Notes: generated by a model not told the origin, from the letters alone. DNA of 64,000 nucleotides from Planctomycetota bacterium (GCA_029260735.1 JAJDCR010000069.1:115817-179816), one strand, 5' to 3'; positions 8,673-18,409 are shown, counted from the first letter of the stretch. A program made the numbers and translations.

Positions 8673-8700
8673 ATTATATAAATATCATTCGAAATTGCAA
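8673..8700 (-). promoter_or_regulatory. Putative promoter for the C25 protease
   Basis: On the minus strand TTGCAA and TATAAT are separated by 16 bases, about 90 bases upstream of the protease start, in the divergent gap shared with psuG. The region is very AT-rich, so the match could be fortuitous. Confidence 0.35.
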
Positions 8701-8734
8701 TTGAGTAGGCAGATAAAAAAATTTGGAGAAAGCT

Positions 8735-9661
8735 ATGAGCAAACATTATTTAGAGTACAGCGAAGAAGTTTCTTTGGCTCAGGAAAAAAAAATCCCTATT
8801 GTAGCCCTTGAGTCTACTATTTTAAGCCATGGTTTACCTTACCCAGAGAACTGGGAAACAGGACAAGCTTTGGAAAGTATTTTACGAGAAAAAGGGGTGG
8901 TTCCGGCAACAATTGCCATCGCCGATGGAAAAATCAAGGTGGGTCTAAGCTCAAAAGAAATGAAGGATTTTTGCCAAGATAAAAATATCCTTAAGGTGAG
9001 TCGGCGTGATCTTCCTTGCGTTGTTGCTTTAGGTAAGAAAGGAGCGACCACTGTTTCTGCAACAATGATTTGCGCTGCTATGGCAAATATTCGAGTTTTT
9101 GTGACAGGAGGCATTGGAGGGGTGCACCGAGGAGCAGAAAAAACTATGGATGTTTCGGCGGACTTAGCGGAATTAGCCAAGACTCCTGTTGCTGTAATTT
9201 GTTCGGGGGCTAAATCTATCTTGGATTTGGAAAAAACTTTGGAATATTTAGAAACCCAAGGAGTTAATGTTTTGGGATATAAAACCGATGATTTTCCGGC
9301 CTTTTATTCTCGTGAGAGCGGGCGGCAAGTGGATTACAAAGTAGAGACTCCCCAAGAAATTGCTGCTATTATGCAAACAAAATGGAATTTGGGGTTGGAG
9401 GGAGGTATTGTTATTGCGAATCCTATTCCACTCTCTCATGCTTTAGATGATAAAGAAATGGAAGGATGTATTGAAAAAGCGATTGAGGAGGCCCAAACTC
9501 ATAGTGTGACAGGAAAAGCGATCACTCCTTTTCTTTTGAGTAGGCTCCAAGATTTCACCAAAGGTCGTAGTATTAGCGCAAACATTGCCTTGGTGAAAAA
9601 CAATACGGCTTTAGGGGCAGAAGTAGCTCTAGCCTATCATAAAGCAGTGAATTTTGTTTGA
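8735..9661 (+). CDS. psuG: Pseudouridine-5'-phosphate glycosidase
   Basis: PsuG reversibly cleaves pseudouridine 5'-phosphate to uracil and ribose 5-phosphate in the cytoplasm. The 308-aa product carries family hallmarks: ALESTILSHGLPYPEN near the N terminus, VPATIAI, GGVHRGAEKTMDVSADL and the CSGAKSILDL motif whose Lys160 corresponds to the Schiff-base lysine of E. coli PsuG. I chose ATG 8735 because GGAGA sits just upstream; an in-frame TTG at 8723 would overlap that ribosome-binding site. No PsuK kinase gene is adjacent, so the source of the phosphorylated substrate must lie elsewhere. It converges with the kinase gene at 9676. Confidence 0.93.
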   Translation: MSKHYLEYSEEVSLAQEKKIPIVALESTILSHGLPYPENWETGQALESILREKGVVPATIAIADGKIKVGLSSKEMKDFCQDKNILKVSRRDLPCVVALGKKGATTVSATMICAAMANIRVFVTGGIGGVHRGAEKTMDVSADLAELAKTPVAVICSGAKSILDLEKTLEYLETQGVNVLGYKTDDFPAFYSRESGRQVDYKVETPQEIAAIMQTKWNLGLEGGIVIANPIPLSHALDDKEMEGCIEKAIEEAQTHSVTGKAITPFLLSRLQDFTKGRSISANIALVKNNTALGAEVALAYHKAVNFV

Positions 9662-9675
9662 TCGCTAATGACATA

Positions 9676-10761
9676 CTACATACGACTTAAAACATAAAGG
9701 ATCATGCTCAGAAGGACAGTTAGTAGAGTAACCGCTGCCCAAGGGAAAGGTTTTTCTTCCTCTAAAGAATACTTTTCTAGCTGAGGTTCTTCTTCTTTTT
9801 CTTCTTTTCTGTCGATTTTGTCTTCGGCCGTTTGGAAGGTATTGGTGTCAGCATCTAAGCTGGATATAGCCTTAGGGTCTCTCTTTGGGTCAGGTGGGAT
9901 TGTATTACTCGATTGAGTTTCTTGCCAGGCTTTTTCTAGTGCTTCTCGAAAAGAGCGGGCATTGGGGTACCTTTTTTCCTGACTTTTTCGTAAAGCGGTC
10001 ATGCATACTTCTTCAATGCGTTGGTCCAACGCGCTGACAATTTGGGAAGGAGAAGTGATTTGCTGAAAAACAATTTTACTCATAACCGTTCTTTCGCTCT
10101 CGTCTTCGTTGCTCTGACTGGTCAGCATCTCATAAAAAACGACAGCAAGGGAGTAAAGGTCACTGCTTTGGTCGGTAAGACCCGTCACAATTTGTTCAGG
10201 TGACATGTAGTGGAGAGTTCCTAGGATTAGGCCAGGCTTAGTGATGCTTGTTTCATTGCTCATCACAGGTTTAGCTAAACCAAAGTCTACTAACCAAGGT
10301 TTTCCTTCCTCATCAATGATAATGTTTTCGGGCTTAATGTCTCTATGGATAATTTCATTGGAGTGGAGAACCTCGAGGACTTGAGTTAACTGAATAACGG
10401 TTTGAATAGTTTGGTCTATGGTGAGTTTTTTTTCTTTGATGATATCATTGAGTGATCTTCCCGAAAAATACTCCATGGTATAGTAGAGAAAATCGTCTCG
10501 CTTTTTAACTTCATAGATTTCAGGGATAGGAAGGTCGCGAGAATTTCTTTTCATAGAAGCCAGAACTTGAGTTTCTCGGCGAAAACGAGCGATGGTTTCT
10601 TCGGAAAAATCATTTCCTCCCACGTTGAGTAATTTTAAGGCTTCCATTCGTTGGAGTAGCTTGTTTTTCACTTGAAAAACTTTACCAGATCCGCCCTTCC
10701 CTAAAAGCTTAATAAACTCGTAGTCTTCTTCTAGACGGGAGATTAAATCTTTTTCTTTCAT
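9676..10761 (-). CDS. Tail-anchored serine/threonine protein kinase
   Basis: The 361-aa product has a complete kinase domain from about residue 14 to 275: GKGGSG loop, ALKLL lysine, HRDIKPEN with Asp141, DFGLAKP and HYMSPEQ. A polar, acidic linker (about 280-335) follows, and the protein ends with a single hydrophobic segment (about 338-359), so the kinase should face the cytoplasm with little or no outside domain. A start ATG with AAGGG upstream is convincing. It is close to the thiamine pyrophosphokinase gene and probably cotranscribed, without obvious functional link. No sensor domain is visible, so input may come through partner proteins. Confidence 0.88.
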   Translation of the reverse strand: MKEKDLISRLEEDYEFIKLLGKGGSGKVFQVKNKLLQRMEALKLLNVGGNDFSEETIARFRRETQVLASMKRNSRDLPIPEIYEVKKRDDFLYYTMEYFSGRSLNDIIKEKKLTIDQTIQTVIQLTQVLEVLHSNEIIHRDIKPENIIIDEEGKPWLVDFGLAKPVMSNETSITKPGLILGTLHYMSPEQIVTGLTDQSSDLYSLAVVFYEMLTSQSNEDESERTVMSKIVFQQITSPSQIVSALDQRIEEVCMTALRKSQEKRYPNARSFREALEKAWQETQSSNTIPPDPKRDPKAISSLDADTNTFQTAEDKIDRKEEKEEEPQLEKYSLEEEKPFPWAAVTLLTVLLSMILYVLSRM

Positions 10762-10810
10762 TTCCCTTTTCCTTCACCCTGGGAGTTAACCAATTAGCTG
10801 GCTTAACATT

Positions 10811-11488
10811 TTAATAGAGTGTTTCTCTTGTTGTAATAACTAGTGCCAGACCTTGATTGATTTGAATACTAGCTTCTTTTTCAACAATAAAATTACTTAT
10901 TCCGCGAGAACTTCCCCACCTTAGGGAATCATCTTTTAAATTCCATCTTAATCCCGTTGTTTTAATCCCTTGTACATTCGAAAGAGGGATAAGTGAAATA
11001 AACTCTTCTTTTGCCTTTAAATCCTCTTTTGCCTTTAAATAGAGAGTTTTTTTACTTGTCAGTAAGTCAATTTTATGCCAAGGATTAATAAGAGAAGCTT
11101 CTCTTTTTTCTTCATGAGCACGCACCAACAAATAAACATTAGCTAAGGTATGATCTAAACGTGTACCGATCCCCCCTAAAATATATATTTTAGAAGAACC
11201 TTTTGCTATGGCCAATTCGAGAGCAATTTCGGTATCTGATTTATCTTTATCCCGGGAGTAGCGATGAATTTCAAATGTATGAGAAGAAAGTCTAGAAACA
11301 TATTCTGGAGATAGCGAATCCATATCTCCGACCAAGCTATGAGGACAAATATTTAGACGACAAAGAACATCATAACCTGAATCTGCTGCAATAATATAGC
11401 TAGCATTTTCTAGAAAGGATCGGTAGTACTCATCTTCTGCTGTTTGGGTTCCTCCCGTCATGATAGCGATGTAGTTGGAAGTATCCAT
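10811..11488 (-). CDS. thiN: Thiamine pyrophosphokinase
   Basis: This 225-aa cytoplasmic enzyme should transfer pyrophosphate from ATP to thiamine, giving thiamine diphosphate. Family motifs are present in order: IIAADSGYD, SLVGDMDSLS, YSRDKDKSDTEIAL and LGGIGTRLDHTLANVYLL. The C-terminal beta domain contains an 18-bp tandem duplication (11007-11040) that repeats LKAKE in frame and lengthens one loop. No thiamine riboswitch is visible upstream and no other thiamine gene is nearby. The ribosome-binding site is weak. Confidence 0.92.
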   Translation of the reverse strand: MDTSNYIAIMTGGTQTAEDEYYRSFLENASYIIAADSGYDVLCRLNICPHSLVGDMDSLSPEYVSRLSSHTFEIHRYSRDKDKSDTEIALELAIAKGSSKIYILGGIGTRLDHTLANVYLLVRAHEEKREASLINPWHKIDLLTSKKTLYLKAKEDLKAKEEFISLIPLSNVQGIKTTGLRWNLKDDSLRWGSSRGISNFIVEKEASIQINQGLALVITTRETLY

Positions 11489-11654
11489 AAAATCAGCTCG
11501 GCTCTGTAGTTAAATCTTAATCAAAGGTCTCAAGTATTTGAAAATTTATTATAATCTATTATAACAAAAGGAAGATATTAATGGTAGGAAAAAGCGGGAA
11601 AGAGAAAAAAGATGTTGTTTCATTGTTCACAAGAGTTCTCCTAAAAATCTTATA

Positions 11655-11683
11655 TTGAATAAACAAGGCTTTTAAGGTATAAT
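11655..11683 (+). promoter_or_regulatory. Sigma70-like promoter for the FHA/PQQ operon
   Basis: TTGAAT and TATAAT are separated by exactly 17 bases, with a predicted start about 65 bases upstream of the FHA gene. This is one of the better matches in the window. The remaining bases of the 11489-11753 gap show nothing else. Confidence 0.6.
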
Positions 11684-11753
11684 GTAGGTGTATGAATATC
11701 CAGAAAAAACAAAGTTCAAAGATCGATCTCTCTAACCCTTTTCTCAATATTTT

Positions 11754-12788
11754 ATGTCTGTAAAAAAATACGCTGTTTTGACATGCCCCAAGAGCCATAT
11801 ATCTTTTCTTTTAGATAGAAAAAAAAACACTATCATCGGGCGTTTTCCAGGATGCCATATCATTGTAAATAATGATGAAATTGCGGAGAAGCATGTTTTA
11901 CTGCGTTGCTCTTTGGAGCAATGGGAACTAATTTTACTGGAAAAAGAAAGCGTTCAAGTGAATCATGAGTGGATTGAACTAGAGACAACAGTTCATCCTA
12001 TATTTCATGGGGATGTAATTTCTATTGGACAAACTGACTTTGTCTTTCATAGCTTAATGGAAGATTCTAGCAGCTACACTGTGGCTACGCCTGAAAAGGA
12101 ACGATTAAATTCATCTGAGCCCTCGATTCATTGGGAAGTTCGTCCAGAGGTATCGGCAAAATCTGCGACAGAAACTTTTCGTATTGTAAAACCTTCCCCC
12201 AATCCAAAAGGGCTACCTTCTCGGCCTGTTATTGTTCTCGTTCTTTTCTTAACTACATCTTTAACTTGTTTACTGACGATGGGGAAGCTAGAGAAATATC
12301 GTAGTTATTTTAATGCGGTCGAAGAAAAAAAAAATCTATCTAAAAAAAATCCAATTTTTCTTTCTAATTCCCCTTTTTATAAACCTGGGGAGGCTACTTG
12401 GGTTCGCTTAAATGGCTTTTCTTTGCTCAAAGTTCCCGCTATATCCAGTTCTTTTGCAAAACACCAAGAGGAAATTTTTCGTAAATTTGAAGAGGGAGAG
12501 TACGAACAAGCAGAGGCACTATATGCCCAGTGTATTTATCAAAAAATGGAAGAAGAGTTTAATAGTTTTGAGAATATATTAAAATACAATGGATGGCTAT
12601 TTCGTTGGTTGGCTATGTTAGAAAACGCTCATGAAAAACCTCAGGAGCTGGTTGTCTTAGAGAGTGAGCATAAGTTGGTCAGCGAACAAGTACAGCGGTA
12701 TATTAAAAATCCCCAAAGCAAAAAACACTACCAAGAACTATTAGACAAGATTCAGTCAAAAATTTTGCAACTCCAAGAGAGGAAGTGA
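11754..12788 (+). CDS. FHA-domain single-pass membrane protein
   Basis: Residues 8-100 resemble a forkhead-associated domain: IIGRFPGCHI supplies the conserved Gly-Arg, followed by KHVLLRC and GDVISIG near the end. FHA domains bind phosphothreonine peptides, so a link to the kinases in the window is attractive. A membrane segment lies at about 160-181, then a roughly 160-residue C-terminal part of helical character that would be outside the cytoplasm. The start ATG has little Shine-Dalgarno upstream. Six bases separate it from the PQQ/TPR gene, so the two are cotranscribed. It could couple intracellular phosphorylation to the exported proteins of the operon; that is inference. Confidence 0.75.
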   Translation: MSVKKYAVLTCPKSHISFLLDRKKNTIIGRFPGCHIIVNNDEIAEKHVLLRCSLEQWELILLEKESVQVNHEWIELETTVHPIFHGDVISIGQTDFVFHSLMEDSSSYTVATPEKERLNSSEPSIHWEVRPEVSAKSATETFRIVKPSPNPKGLPSRPVIVLVLFLTTSLTCLLTMGKLEKYRSYFNAVEEKKNLSKKNPIFLSNSPFYKPGEATWVRLNGFSLLKVPAISSSFAKHQEEIFRKFEEGEYEQAEALYAQCIYQKMEEEFNSFENILKYNGWLFRWLAMLENAHEKPQELVVLESEHKLVSEQVQRYIKNPQSKKHYQELLDKIQSKILQLQERK

Positions 12789-12794
12789 TTCACC

Positions 12795-15700
12795 ATGTTT
12801 ATGAGATACATGTGGATACTGTTATCCCTGGTTTTTTTTAGCTTACCGAGTGGTTACAGCAATGATTTTTTTATGGTAACTTCTAAATCAGAAGAAGCAG
12901 AAGATCTTTTGAAGTCGGCTGATCAATACGCTCAAAAGAAAGACTGGGAAAGAGCGGTTGGGGAATATCACAAAATTATGGAGGAGCATCCCGATAAGTT
13001 GATAGAGCAGGGGAATGGTCTTTACGTGAATGCTTATCGAGTAGTCCTTTCTAAGCTAAATAATCTGCCCAAAGAAGGAAAAGAAATCTATCAAAAAATG
13101 ATGGAGATAAAGGTTCTTCGGTTGACGGAAGAGACTGGGCAGAACCTGGAGAAACTTGCGCAACAATATATCTTTAGTCCTCTAGGGGAGAAGGCTCTTG
13201 TTGAGTTAATAGACAAGTACTTGAATGAAGAAAATTATGAGAGAGTCTTGCTTTTAATTCATAACTATTTGCGCTATGATTTAGGAAATACCGAACTTCA
13301 GGGAGGAATGCTCGCTCGTTTAGGTTTGTGCTATTTTGCCATGGGAGATCAGAGAAATTTAGAAAGTCTTGTCCGTTCGCCAAAAGTTAAAAAAATTCAA
13401 AAGAAAATCACCTTAGGTGGGAAGAAAGTCTCTCTCAGTACCTACCTTAAAACTTATTTGCAGAAAATCGATGAAAGAGCCAGTGCTTTGGAAGCTAAGT
13501 CTAGTTGGCCTATGGTAGGGAAAGAAGTTACTCGAAGTTACTCCTTAAGAGAGTCTTTTCCCATTTTTGAAAAAAACTGGTCTAGCAATATCCAAAGGGC
13601 AAAACGTAAAAGAAAAATACCCAGGCATTTTTTTAATGAACAACCGCGCATGGAAGAAGGCCCGAGCACCTTTTATCCTACTATTGCAGATAACACAGTC
13701 TTTATAAATAACGGGCAAGGAGTATATGCTTACGATCTTCTTAGTCGAAAAGAAAAATGGCATTTTCGAGGTTTAATTGCCGAGCTTAAAAGCGAAGAAC
13801 ATAAGCAACTCATTCACTCTACTATGTACCACGGCGGTGCTGTTTATGCTAACGTTGAGGGGCCTACTCCCAACCAAAGAGAAGAACGTTGGCAAGTATA
13901 CAAGATCCAAACCGTTCTTGCCGAACGAGGATTAGTTAAACTAGATGCTCGAACAGGGCAAGTTCTGTGGTATGTAGGCAATGATGTGAAAGATGAAGAG
14001 GCATTTGAAAACAAAGCTTGTTTTGTAAGTCCTCCTACGATTTGGGGAGACCAGCTCTATGTAGGAGCCAATGATTTAACAGGTATATTTAATAGTTATG
14101 TGGTTTCACTTGACCCTGATACAGGGAAGATAAACTGGAAAACTTTAATTGGCTCAGCTCAACAAGAGCAGAATCTGTTTGGAAGACAAGTTCGTGAGGT
14201 TGTCGGAGCTGAAATTACCTTGGGGAATGGACAAATTTATTACTCAAGTAACCTAGGTGCTTTTACTTGTGTTAACCCTGTTCATGGACAAATGGAATGG
14301 CTTTACGTTTACAATAGAATTTCTGTTGCCACCCCTAATAGCCCTATTTTTTCAACTCCTTATCGAGATACGGGATGGTTTAACTGCCCATCGGTTCTCT
14401 ATGGTGGCAATATCTATTTTGCTCCTGTTGATTCAAACTACCTTTACTGTTTAGATGCTCATACCGGAAAACTTCAATGGAAGATTTCTCGAGGGAGAAA
14501 TCGTTACTTGCTCGGGGTTTCTCACGGAAAAGTTATGGTGGGGTACTCTCAAATCGAGTTCTTTGATGCAAAAACAGGGAAAAAAATTAACACTCCTGTC
14601 GGGCGTAGTATCGGAGGAACTATTAGAGGGCTAGGATGCTTTGTCGGGAATTACTACTATTGTCCCATAGGCTCAAGCATCCAATGCTTCGACTTAGAGA
14701 AGCTCCGGCTAGCACAGACGATGCCTTTACGAGGAGCTTATCCTCAAGCTGGACATCTGGCTATTTCTGATTCTATTGCGGTAATGGCTTCCAATCGTTA
14801 TTTGAGCGTTTACTACCAACTATTTACTTTGGAGAAGGCCTATCAGCAACAAATTAGTGTTAACCCTAATAATGTAGTTCCTTATTTGAAGTTAGCGAAT
14901 TTGTATTCTCAGAAAAAACATCTATGGGAAAAATCACAAGGGTTTTATTTAAAAGTAATCGAGCTAAGTGAGAAAAAAGGAAATGTGCACGATCAATCTT
15001 ACATAGACGAAGCGAAGGGTGGTCTTCTCCAAGTTTATCAAAAATTGGCAGAACAAGCAGAGCTAAGAGGTAAAGTTGAACAAGCGGCTAAATACTATGA
15101 AAAGGCACTTCCTTTAGCAGAGGGGGAATCTTCTCTTTCAATTAAAATACTTTTTAGACTCTATGAAACTTTTCAACGTTTAGGTAAATCCTCCAAAGTA
15201 GAAGAGATGCTAAAGCTTCTTGAATACAAATATGGAGAAGAATACTATTCTCCACCAGGCTCAGAGAGGAAAATCCCCTTAACTTTCTATGTTCGTATTC
15301 TCTTAGCGGATTATTATCGTATTCAAGGAGATGCCTTGTCTGCGGTCGAAAATTATCAAAGCATTATTTTAGAGTATCCGCGCGCTGTGTACCTTGGGAA
15401 AAATGGACTACAAATTGGTTATGAAAGAATAGAGCATCTTTTGTCTCGTTATGGACGAGAAGTCTATAGTTCATACGAAAAACAAGCACAACGGATGTAC
15501 GATTTACGTCGTCCTAGTAGCTATGGAGATTTAGCTACTATATCAGAGAGATATCCCAACAGCACACTAGTTAATAAGATTATCTTAGAATTGGCAGAAC
15601 TTCTTCTTCTTCAAGAGAAAGCGGAAAAAGCAGTGGAACATCTGCGAGCTTACATTCGTCTTTATAATCCTAAACAAAATAGTCAGGAAAAGGATAAAAA

Positions 15701-17114
15701 AAATCTTGTTCAAGCCCACTACTGGCTTCTTCTTTCTTATGAAAAACTAGATACTTTACACGCTGCTCGCTCTATTCTAGAGCAAATGTCTAGTCTCTAT
15801 AATGATCAGTGGATTTCTACACAAGAAGGCACTCAAGTCCTTGTTCAAGAATTTGTTAAAGCTAAGCTAAAAGAAGAGCGCTATAAAAAAGTGCGCTACG
15901 TTCTCCAGAAAACATTGAATTTATGGTCGGGCAATGAGCCCAAGAAAAACTTTCGTTTGTCCTCCCAAAAGTTTTTACATATCCTCCCTGTTTCTGGAAA
16001 TGTCTTACCTCGGTACGAAAACTTAGCTTTTTTATCTTTAGATAATACCGTTTTTTGCTACGAAGGAAAAAGTGCTACCCTCAAGTGGAAAACGGAAGTC
16101 ACGGATGTTGCACGAGGGATCGGGTTTATTGATAAAAACTTAATTCTCTGGGATACCAAGCATATCTTTTCGATAAATCCTAAAAATGGCAAAGTTCGCT
16201 GGCGTGTTCAAGTGAGAAATCGGTTTGCCGATTTACAATTAGGTTCCAATGCGATAGGGGTTGTCCGTTACGAAAACGCAGGAGAATCAACTATTGAGAT
16301 CCGAGAGCCAGAATCAGGGAAAGTTCGCTGGTCGTCTTCTATAGAGAGTCGAGAAGTTGCTGAAATTATCATGGGAGAGAAAGCCATAGTGGCTTATACA
16401 GGTGTCTCTCCTGCCCGTTTGGTGGTTTACGACTTAGACAATGGGCGTTTTCTCTTTAACTACCAAGGAAAACTTCGCCATGAGTTGAGCCGAACGTACT
16501 TCAACCCTTTGATTCTTCCAGGAGGCTACCTGTGTTTTGCTTTAGAAAATCGTTGGGTGGAGTGTTATCGACTACCTTCTATGGAAAAACTATGGAGTTA
16601 CGATGCTAAGAAACTAGGCGCGTACAGTATGTGGGGGAATGAGTATTACGTTTGTTTTCTCTATCAGGATAGGAATTTGATTTCTCTGGATTTGTTATCA
16701 GGAGGTATTAAGTGGAAATGGTCCATCCCCCCCTATAGTCGTATTCACCATGCGATACCTGGTTGGGATACTTTTCACTTTGTCGAAGGAAAAAGAGACC
16801 GAACCCAAGAATTTAACCTATGGTCTTTATCAGCAAAAGATGGTATGCTGAAGTGGAAAACAGTGCTTACACCAGAAAACAACCAGAGTAATATAAAATT
16901 AGATAGTAGTAAAAAATACATTCTGAGCATGAACAACGTTTGGCGTGATGCTTGGAAAGCCAGCTTGAGTATTTTTGATCGCGAAAACGGTAAACTGCTA
17001 AAGTTTCATGAAGTCAAAAAAGGAGATAGAGGGAGACTTCCGGCTGACATGCAAATAGTGGCAGAAGACCTTTGGATTGTAAAAGATAATCAAATTTGGA
17101 TCATGGGCAAGTAG
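12795..17114 (+). CDS. Very large secreted PQQ-propeller and TPR protein
   Basis: The 1439-aa product starts with a signal peptide (about residues 1-22, ending GYS). A TPR-like helical region (30-230) precedes a first beta-propeller with PQQ/outer-membrane-protein-assembly-type blades, such as LDARTGQVLW, LDPDTGKINW and LDAHTGKLQW. A long central TPR region (about 680-1040) follows, then a second propeller (about 1060-1435) with further blades such as INPKNGKVRW. Such propellers occur in BamB-like scaffolds and in quinoprotein dehydrogenases; no dehydrogenase active-site residues were recognised, so a scaffold role is likelier. It shares its plan with the protein encoded at 35824. GAGGAAG precedes the start, and it is cotranscribed with the FHA and cyclase-like genes. 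Confidence 0.8.
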   Translation: MFMRYMWILLSLVFFSLPSGYSNDFFMVTSKSEEAEDLLKSADQYAQKKDWERAVGEYHKIMEEHPDKLIEQGNGLYVNAYRVVLSKLNNLPKEGKEIYQKMMEIKVLRLTEETGQNLEKLAQQYIFSPLGEKALVELIDKYLNEENYERVLLLIHNYLRYDLGNTELQGGMLARLGLCYFAMGDQRNLESLVRSPKVKKIQKKITLGGKKVSLSTYLKTYLQKIDERASALEAKSSWPMVGKEVTRSYSLRESFPIFEKNWSSNIQRAKRKRKIPRHFFNEQPRMEEGPSTFYPTIADNTVFINNGQGVYAYDLLSRKEKWHFRGLIAELKSEEHKQLIHSTMYHGGAVYANVEGPTPNQREERWQVYKIQTVLAERGLVKLDARTGQVLWYVGNDVKDEEAFENKACFVSPPTIWGDQLYVGANDLTGIFNSYVVSLDPDTGKINWKTLIGSAQQEQNLFGRQVREVVGAEITLGNGQIYYSSNLGAFTCVNPVHGQMEWLYVYNRISVATPNSPIFSTPYRDTGWFNCPSVLYGGNIYFAPVDSNYLYCLDAHTGKLQWKISRGRNRYLLGVSHGKVMVGYSQIEFFDAKTGKKINTPVGRSIGGTIRGLGCFVGNYYYCPIGSSIQCFDLEKLRLAQTMPLRGAYPQAGHLAISDSIAVMASNRYLSVYYQLFTLEKAYQQQISVNPNNVVPYLKLANLYSQKKHLWEKSQGFYLKVIELSEKKGNVHDQSYIDEAKGGLLQVYQKLAEQAELRGKVEQAAKYYEKALPLAEGESSLSIKILFRLYETFQRLGKSSKVEEMLKLLEYKYGEEYYSPPGSERKIPLTFYVRILLADYYRIQGDALSAVENYQSIILEYPRAVYLGKNGLQIGYERIEHLLSRYGREVYSSYEKQAQRMYDLRRPSSYGDLATISERYPNSTLVNKIILELAELLLLQEKAEKAVEHLRAYIRLYNPKQNSQEKDKKNLVQAHYWLLLSYEKLDTLHAARSILEQMSSLYNDQWISTQEGTQVLVQEFVKAKLKEERYKKVRYVLQKTLNLWSGNEPKKNFRLSSQKFLHILPVSGNVLPRYENLAFLSLDNTVFCYEGKSATLKWKTEVTDVARGIGFIDKNLILWDTKHIFSINPKNGKVRWRVQVRNRFADLQLGSNAIGVVRYENAGESTIEIREPESGKVRWSSSIESREVAEIIMGEKAIVAYTGVSPARLVVYDLDNGRFLFNYQGKLRHELSRTYFNPLILPGGYLCFALENRWVECYRLPSMEKLWSYDAKKLGAYSMWGNEYYVCFLYQDRNLISLDLLSGGIKWKWSIPPYSRIHHAIPGWDTFHFVEGKRDRTQEFNLWSLSAKDGMLKWKTVLTPENNQSNIKLDSSKKYILSMNNVWRDAWKASLSIFDRENGKLLKFHEVKKGDRGRLPADMQIVAEDLWIVKDNQIWIMGK

Positions 17115-17129
17115 AAACGGAAAAGTGCT

Positions 17130-18188
17130 ATGCATAAAAAAAGTATCTTTCTCATCATAATCTTCTGTTTCGTTACAAGCGGAGTTTGGGGAGAAAAACC
17201 TTCTAATAGTGAACTGACGGATCAAGCGATCAAGGCTATCAACGGAGGTCTCGCCTATTTAGCCAAGGAACAAGACGAAAAAACAGGAGCTTGGATTTCT
17301 AATGTAGGCTACAAGCTGAATGAAACATATCGAGTAACCAACCCTGGGAAACCCCATGTGGGAGTGACATCTTTAGCTTGCTTAGCTTTTTTAGCGAGTG
17401 GTCATCTTCCCAAGCAGGGCAAGTATGGAGAAAATGTCCGACGTGGTCTTAACTTTATTCTCTCCGCCGTCCAGCCACAAACAGGTTATATCACTAAACA
17501 TGGAACGAGAATGTATAGCCATGCTTTTGCCACTCTTTTTTTGGCTGAAATATATGGTATGACTGGAGATATCCTCGTTCGGGATAAATTGGAGAAAGCA
17601 GTAGGACTTATTATGGAATGCCAAAACTCTCAAGGAGGATGGCGTTATGAACCCATAGCAATGGATGCCGATATGTCGGTAACGGTTTGTCAAGTTCAGG
17701 CACTTAGGGCTGCTCGTAACGTTGGTATCCGAGTTCCTCGCAAACACATAGAGCGGGCTATTTACTATATCCAAAGAAGTGCAAGCACTAGCGGTGGTTT
17801 CAAGTACCAAGCTCTTCCTTCTGAACTCTCGCGTGTCACTTTTTCTACAACAGCCGCTGGTGTAGCTGCTTTATATGGTACAGGAGTTTATGACGATAGT
17901 TTAATTGAGAAATCTTTAGATTATCTTTTACATCCCCCATTTGATGATCCTCATCCTGATCCCCACCACTACTTCTTTTTTTATGGACACTACTATGCCG
18001 TTCAGGCTATGTATATGGCCGGTGGACGGTATTGGGATAGATGGTTCCCCTACATTCGCGATGAACTTATTCGAACTCAAAATACCGATGGAAGTTGGTA
18101 TTCTAATGTGGGTCGGGTTAACCCCACTGCGATTGCCACTATTATTATGGGACTTCCTTATCAATATTTACCTATTTTACAAAAATAA
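17130..18188 (+). CDS. Secreted squalene-cyclase/prenyltransferase-type repeat protein
   Basis: The 352-aa product has a signal peptide (about 1-21, ending GVWG) and then repeated alpha/alpha-barrel units of the squalene cyclase/prenyltransferase fold: GGLAYLAKEQ, GLNFILSAVQ, SQGGWRYEP, GGFKYQ and TDGSWYSN, each with the characteristic hydrophobic helix and Gly-Trp turn. It is shorter than true squalene cyclases and I see no DxDD catalytic motif, so enzymatic cyclisation is unlikely. A close paralogue is encoded at 57654; both share the segment LRAARNVGIRVP. It lies 15 bases after the PQQ/TPR gene and ends the operon. An extracytoplasmic binding or structural role is the modest inference. Confidence 0.78.
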   Translation: MHKKSIFLIIIFCFVTSGVWGEKPSNSELTDQAIKAINGGLAYLAKEQDEKTGAWISNVGYKLNETYRVTNPGKPHVGVTSLACLAFLASGHLPKQGKYGENVRRGLNFILSAVQPQTGYITKHGTRMYSHAFATLFLAEIYGMTGDILVRDKLEKAVGLIMECQNSQGGWRYEPIAMDADMSVTVCQVQALRAARNVGIRVPRKHIERAIYYIQRSASTSGGFKYQALPSELSRVTFSTTAAGVAALYGTGVYDDSLIEKSLDYLLHPPFDDPHPDPHHYFFFYGHYYAVQAMYMAGGRYWDRWFPYIRDELIRTQNTDGSWYSNVGRVNPTAIATIIMGLPYQYLPILQK

Positions 18189-18409
18189 AAAAACAAACAA
18201 AATAACAAACAACTTGACTATTCTTTCGTATCGTATAAAACAACTTAGGGAAATCAAAAAAAACTGGTATCCCCCCAAAAAAGTTGTTAAGATACAAAAA
18301 TACAAAAACACGAATATTTAAAGGTAGCAAAAATTTTCGGAGGGTTCCCGAAAGACTTTGATGCCATCAATCTTTAGTTCCTGATTTTTTGAAAAGGAGT
18401 ATGATCTTT

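Noticed and set aside
11559..11798. Minus-strand 79-codon open frame
   Set aside because: It covers the promoter and the start of the FHA gene on the other strand and has AT-driven composition (Phe, Leu, Ile).
18214..18239. Promoter before the Bax-inhibitor gene (TTGACT and TATAAA)
   Set aside because: The spacer is only 14 bases, too short for a sigma70 promoter.
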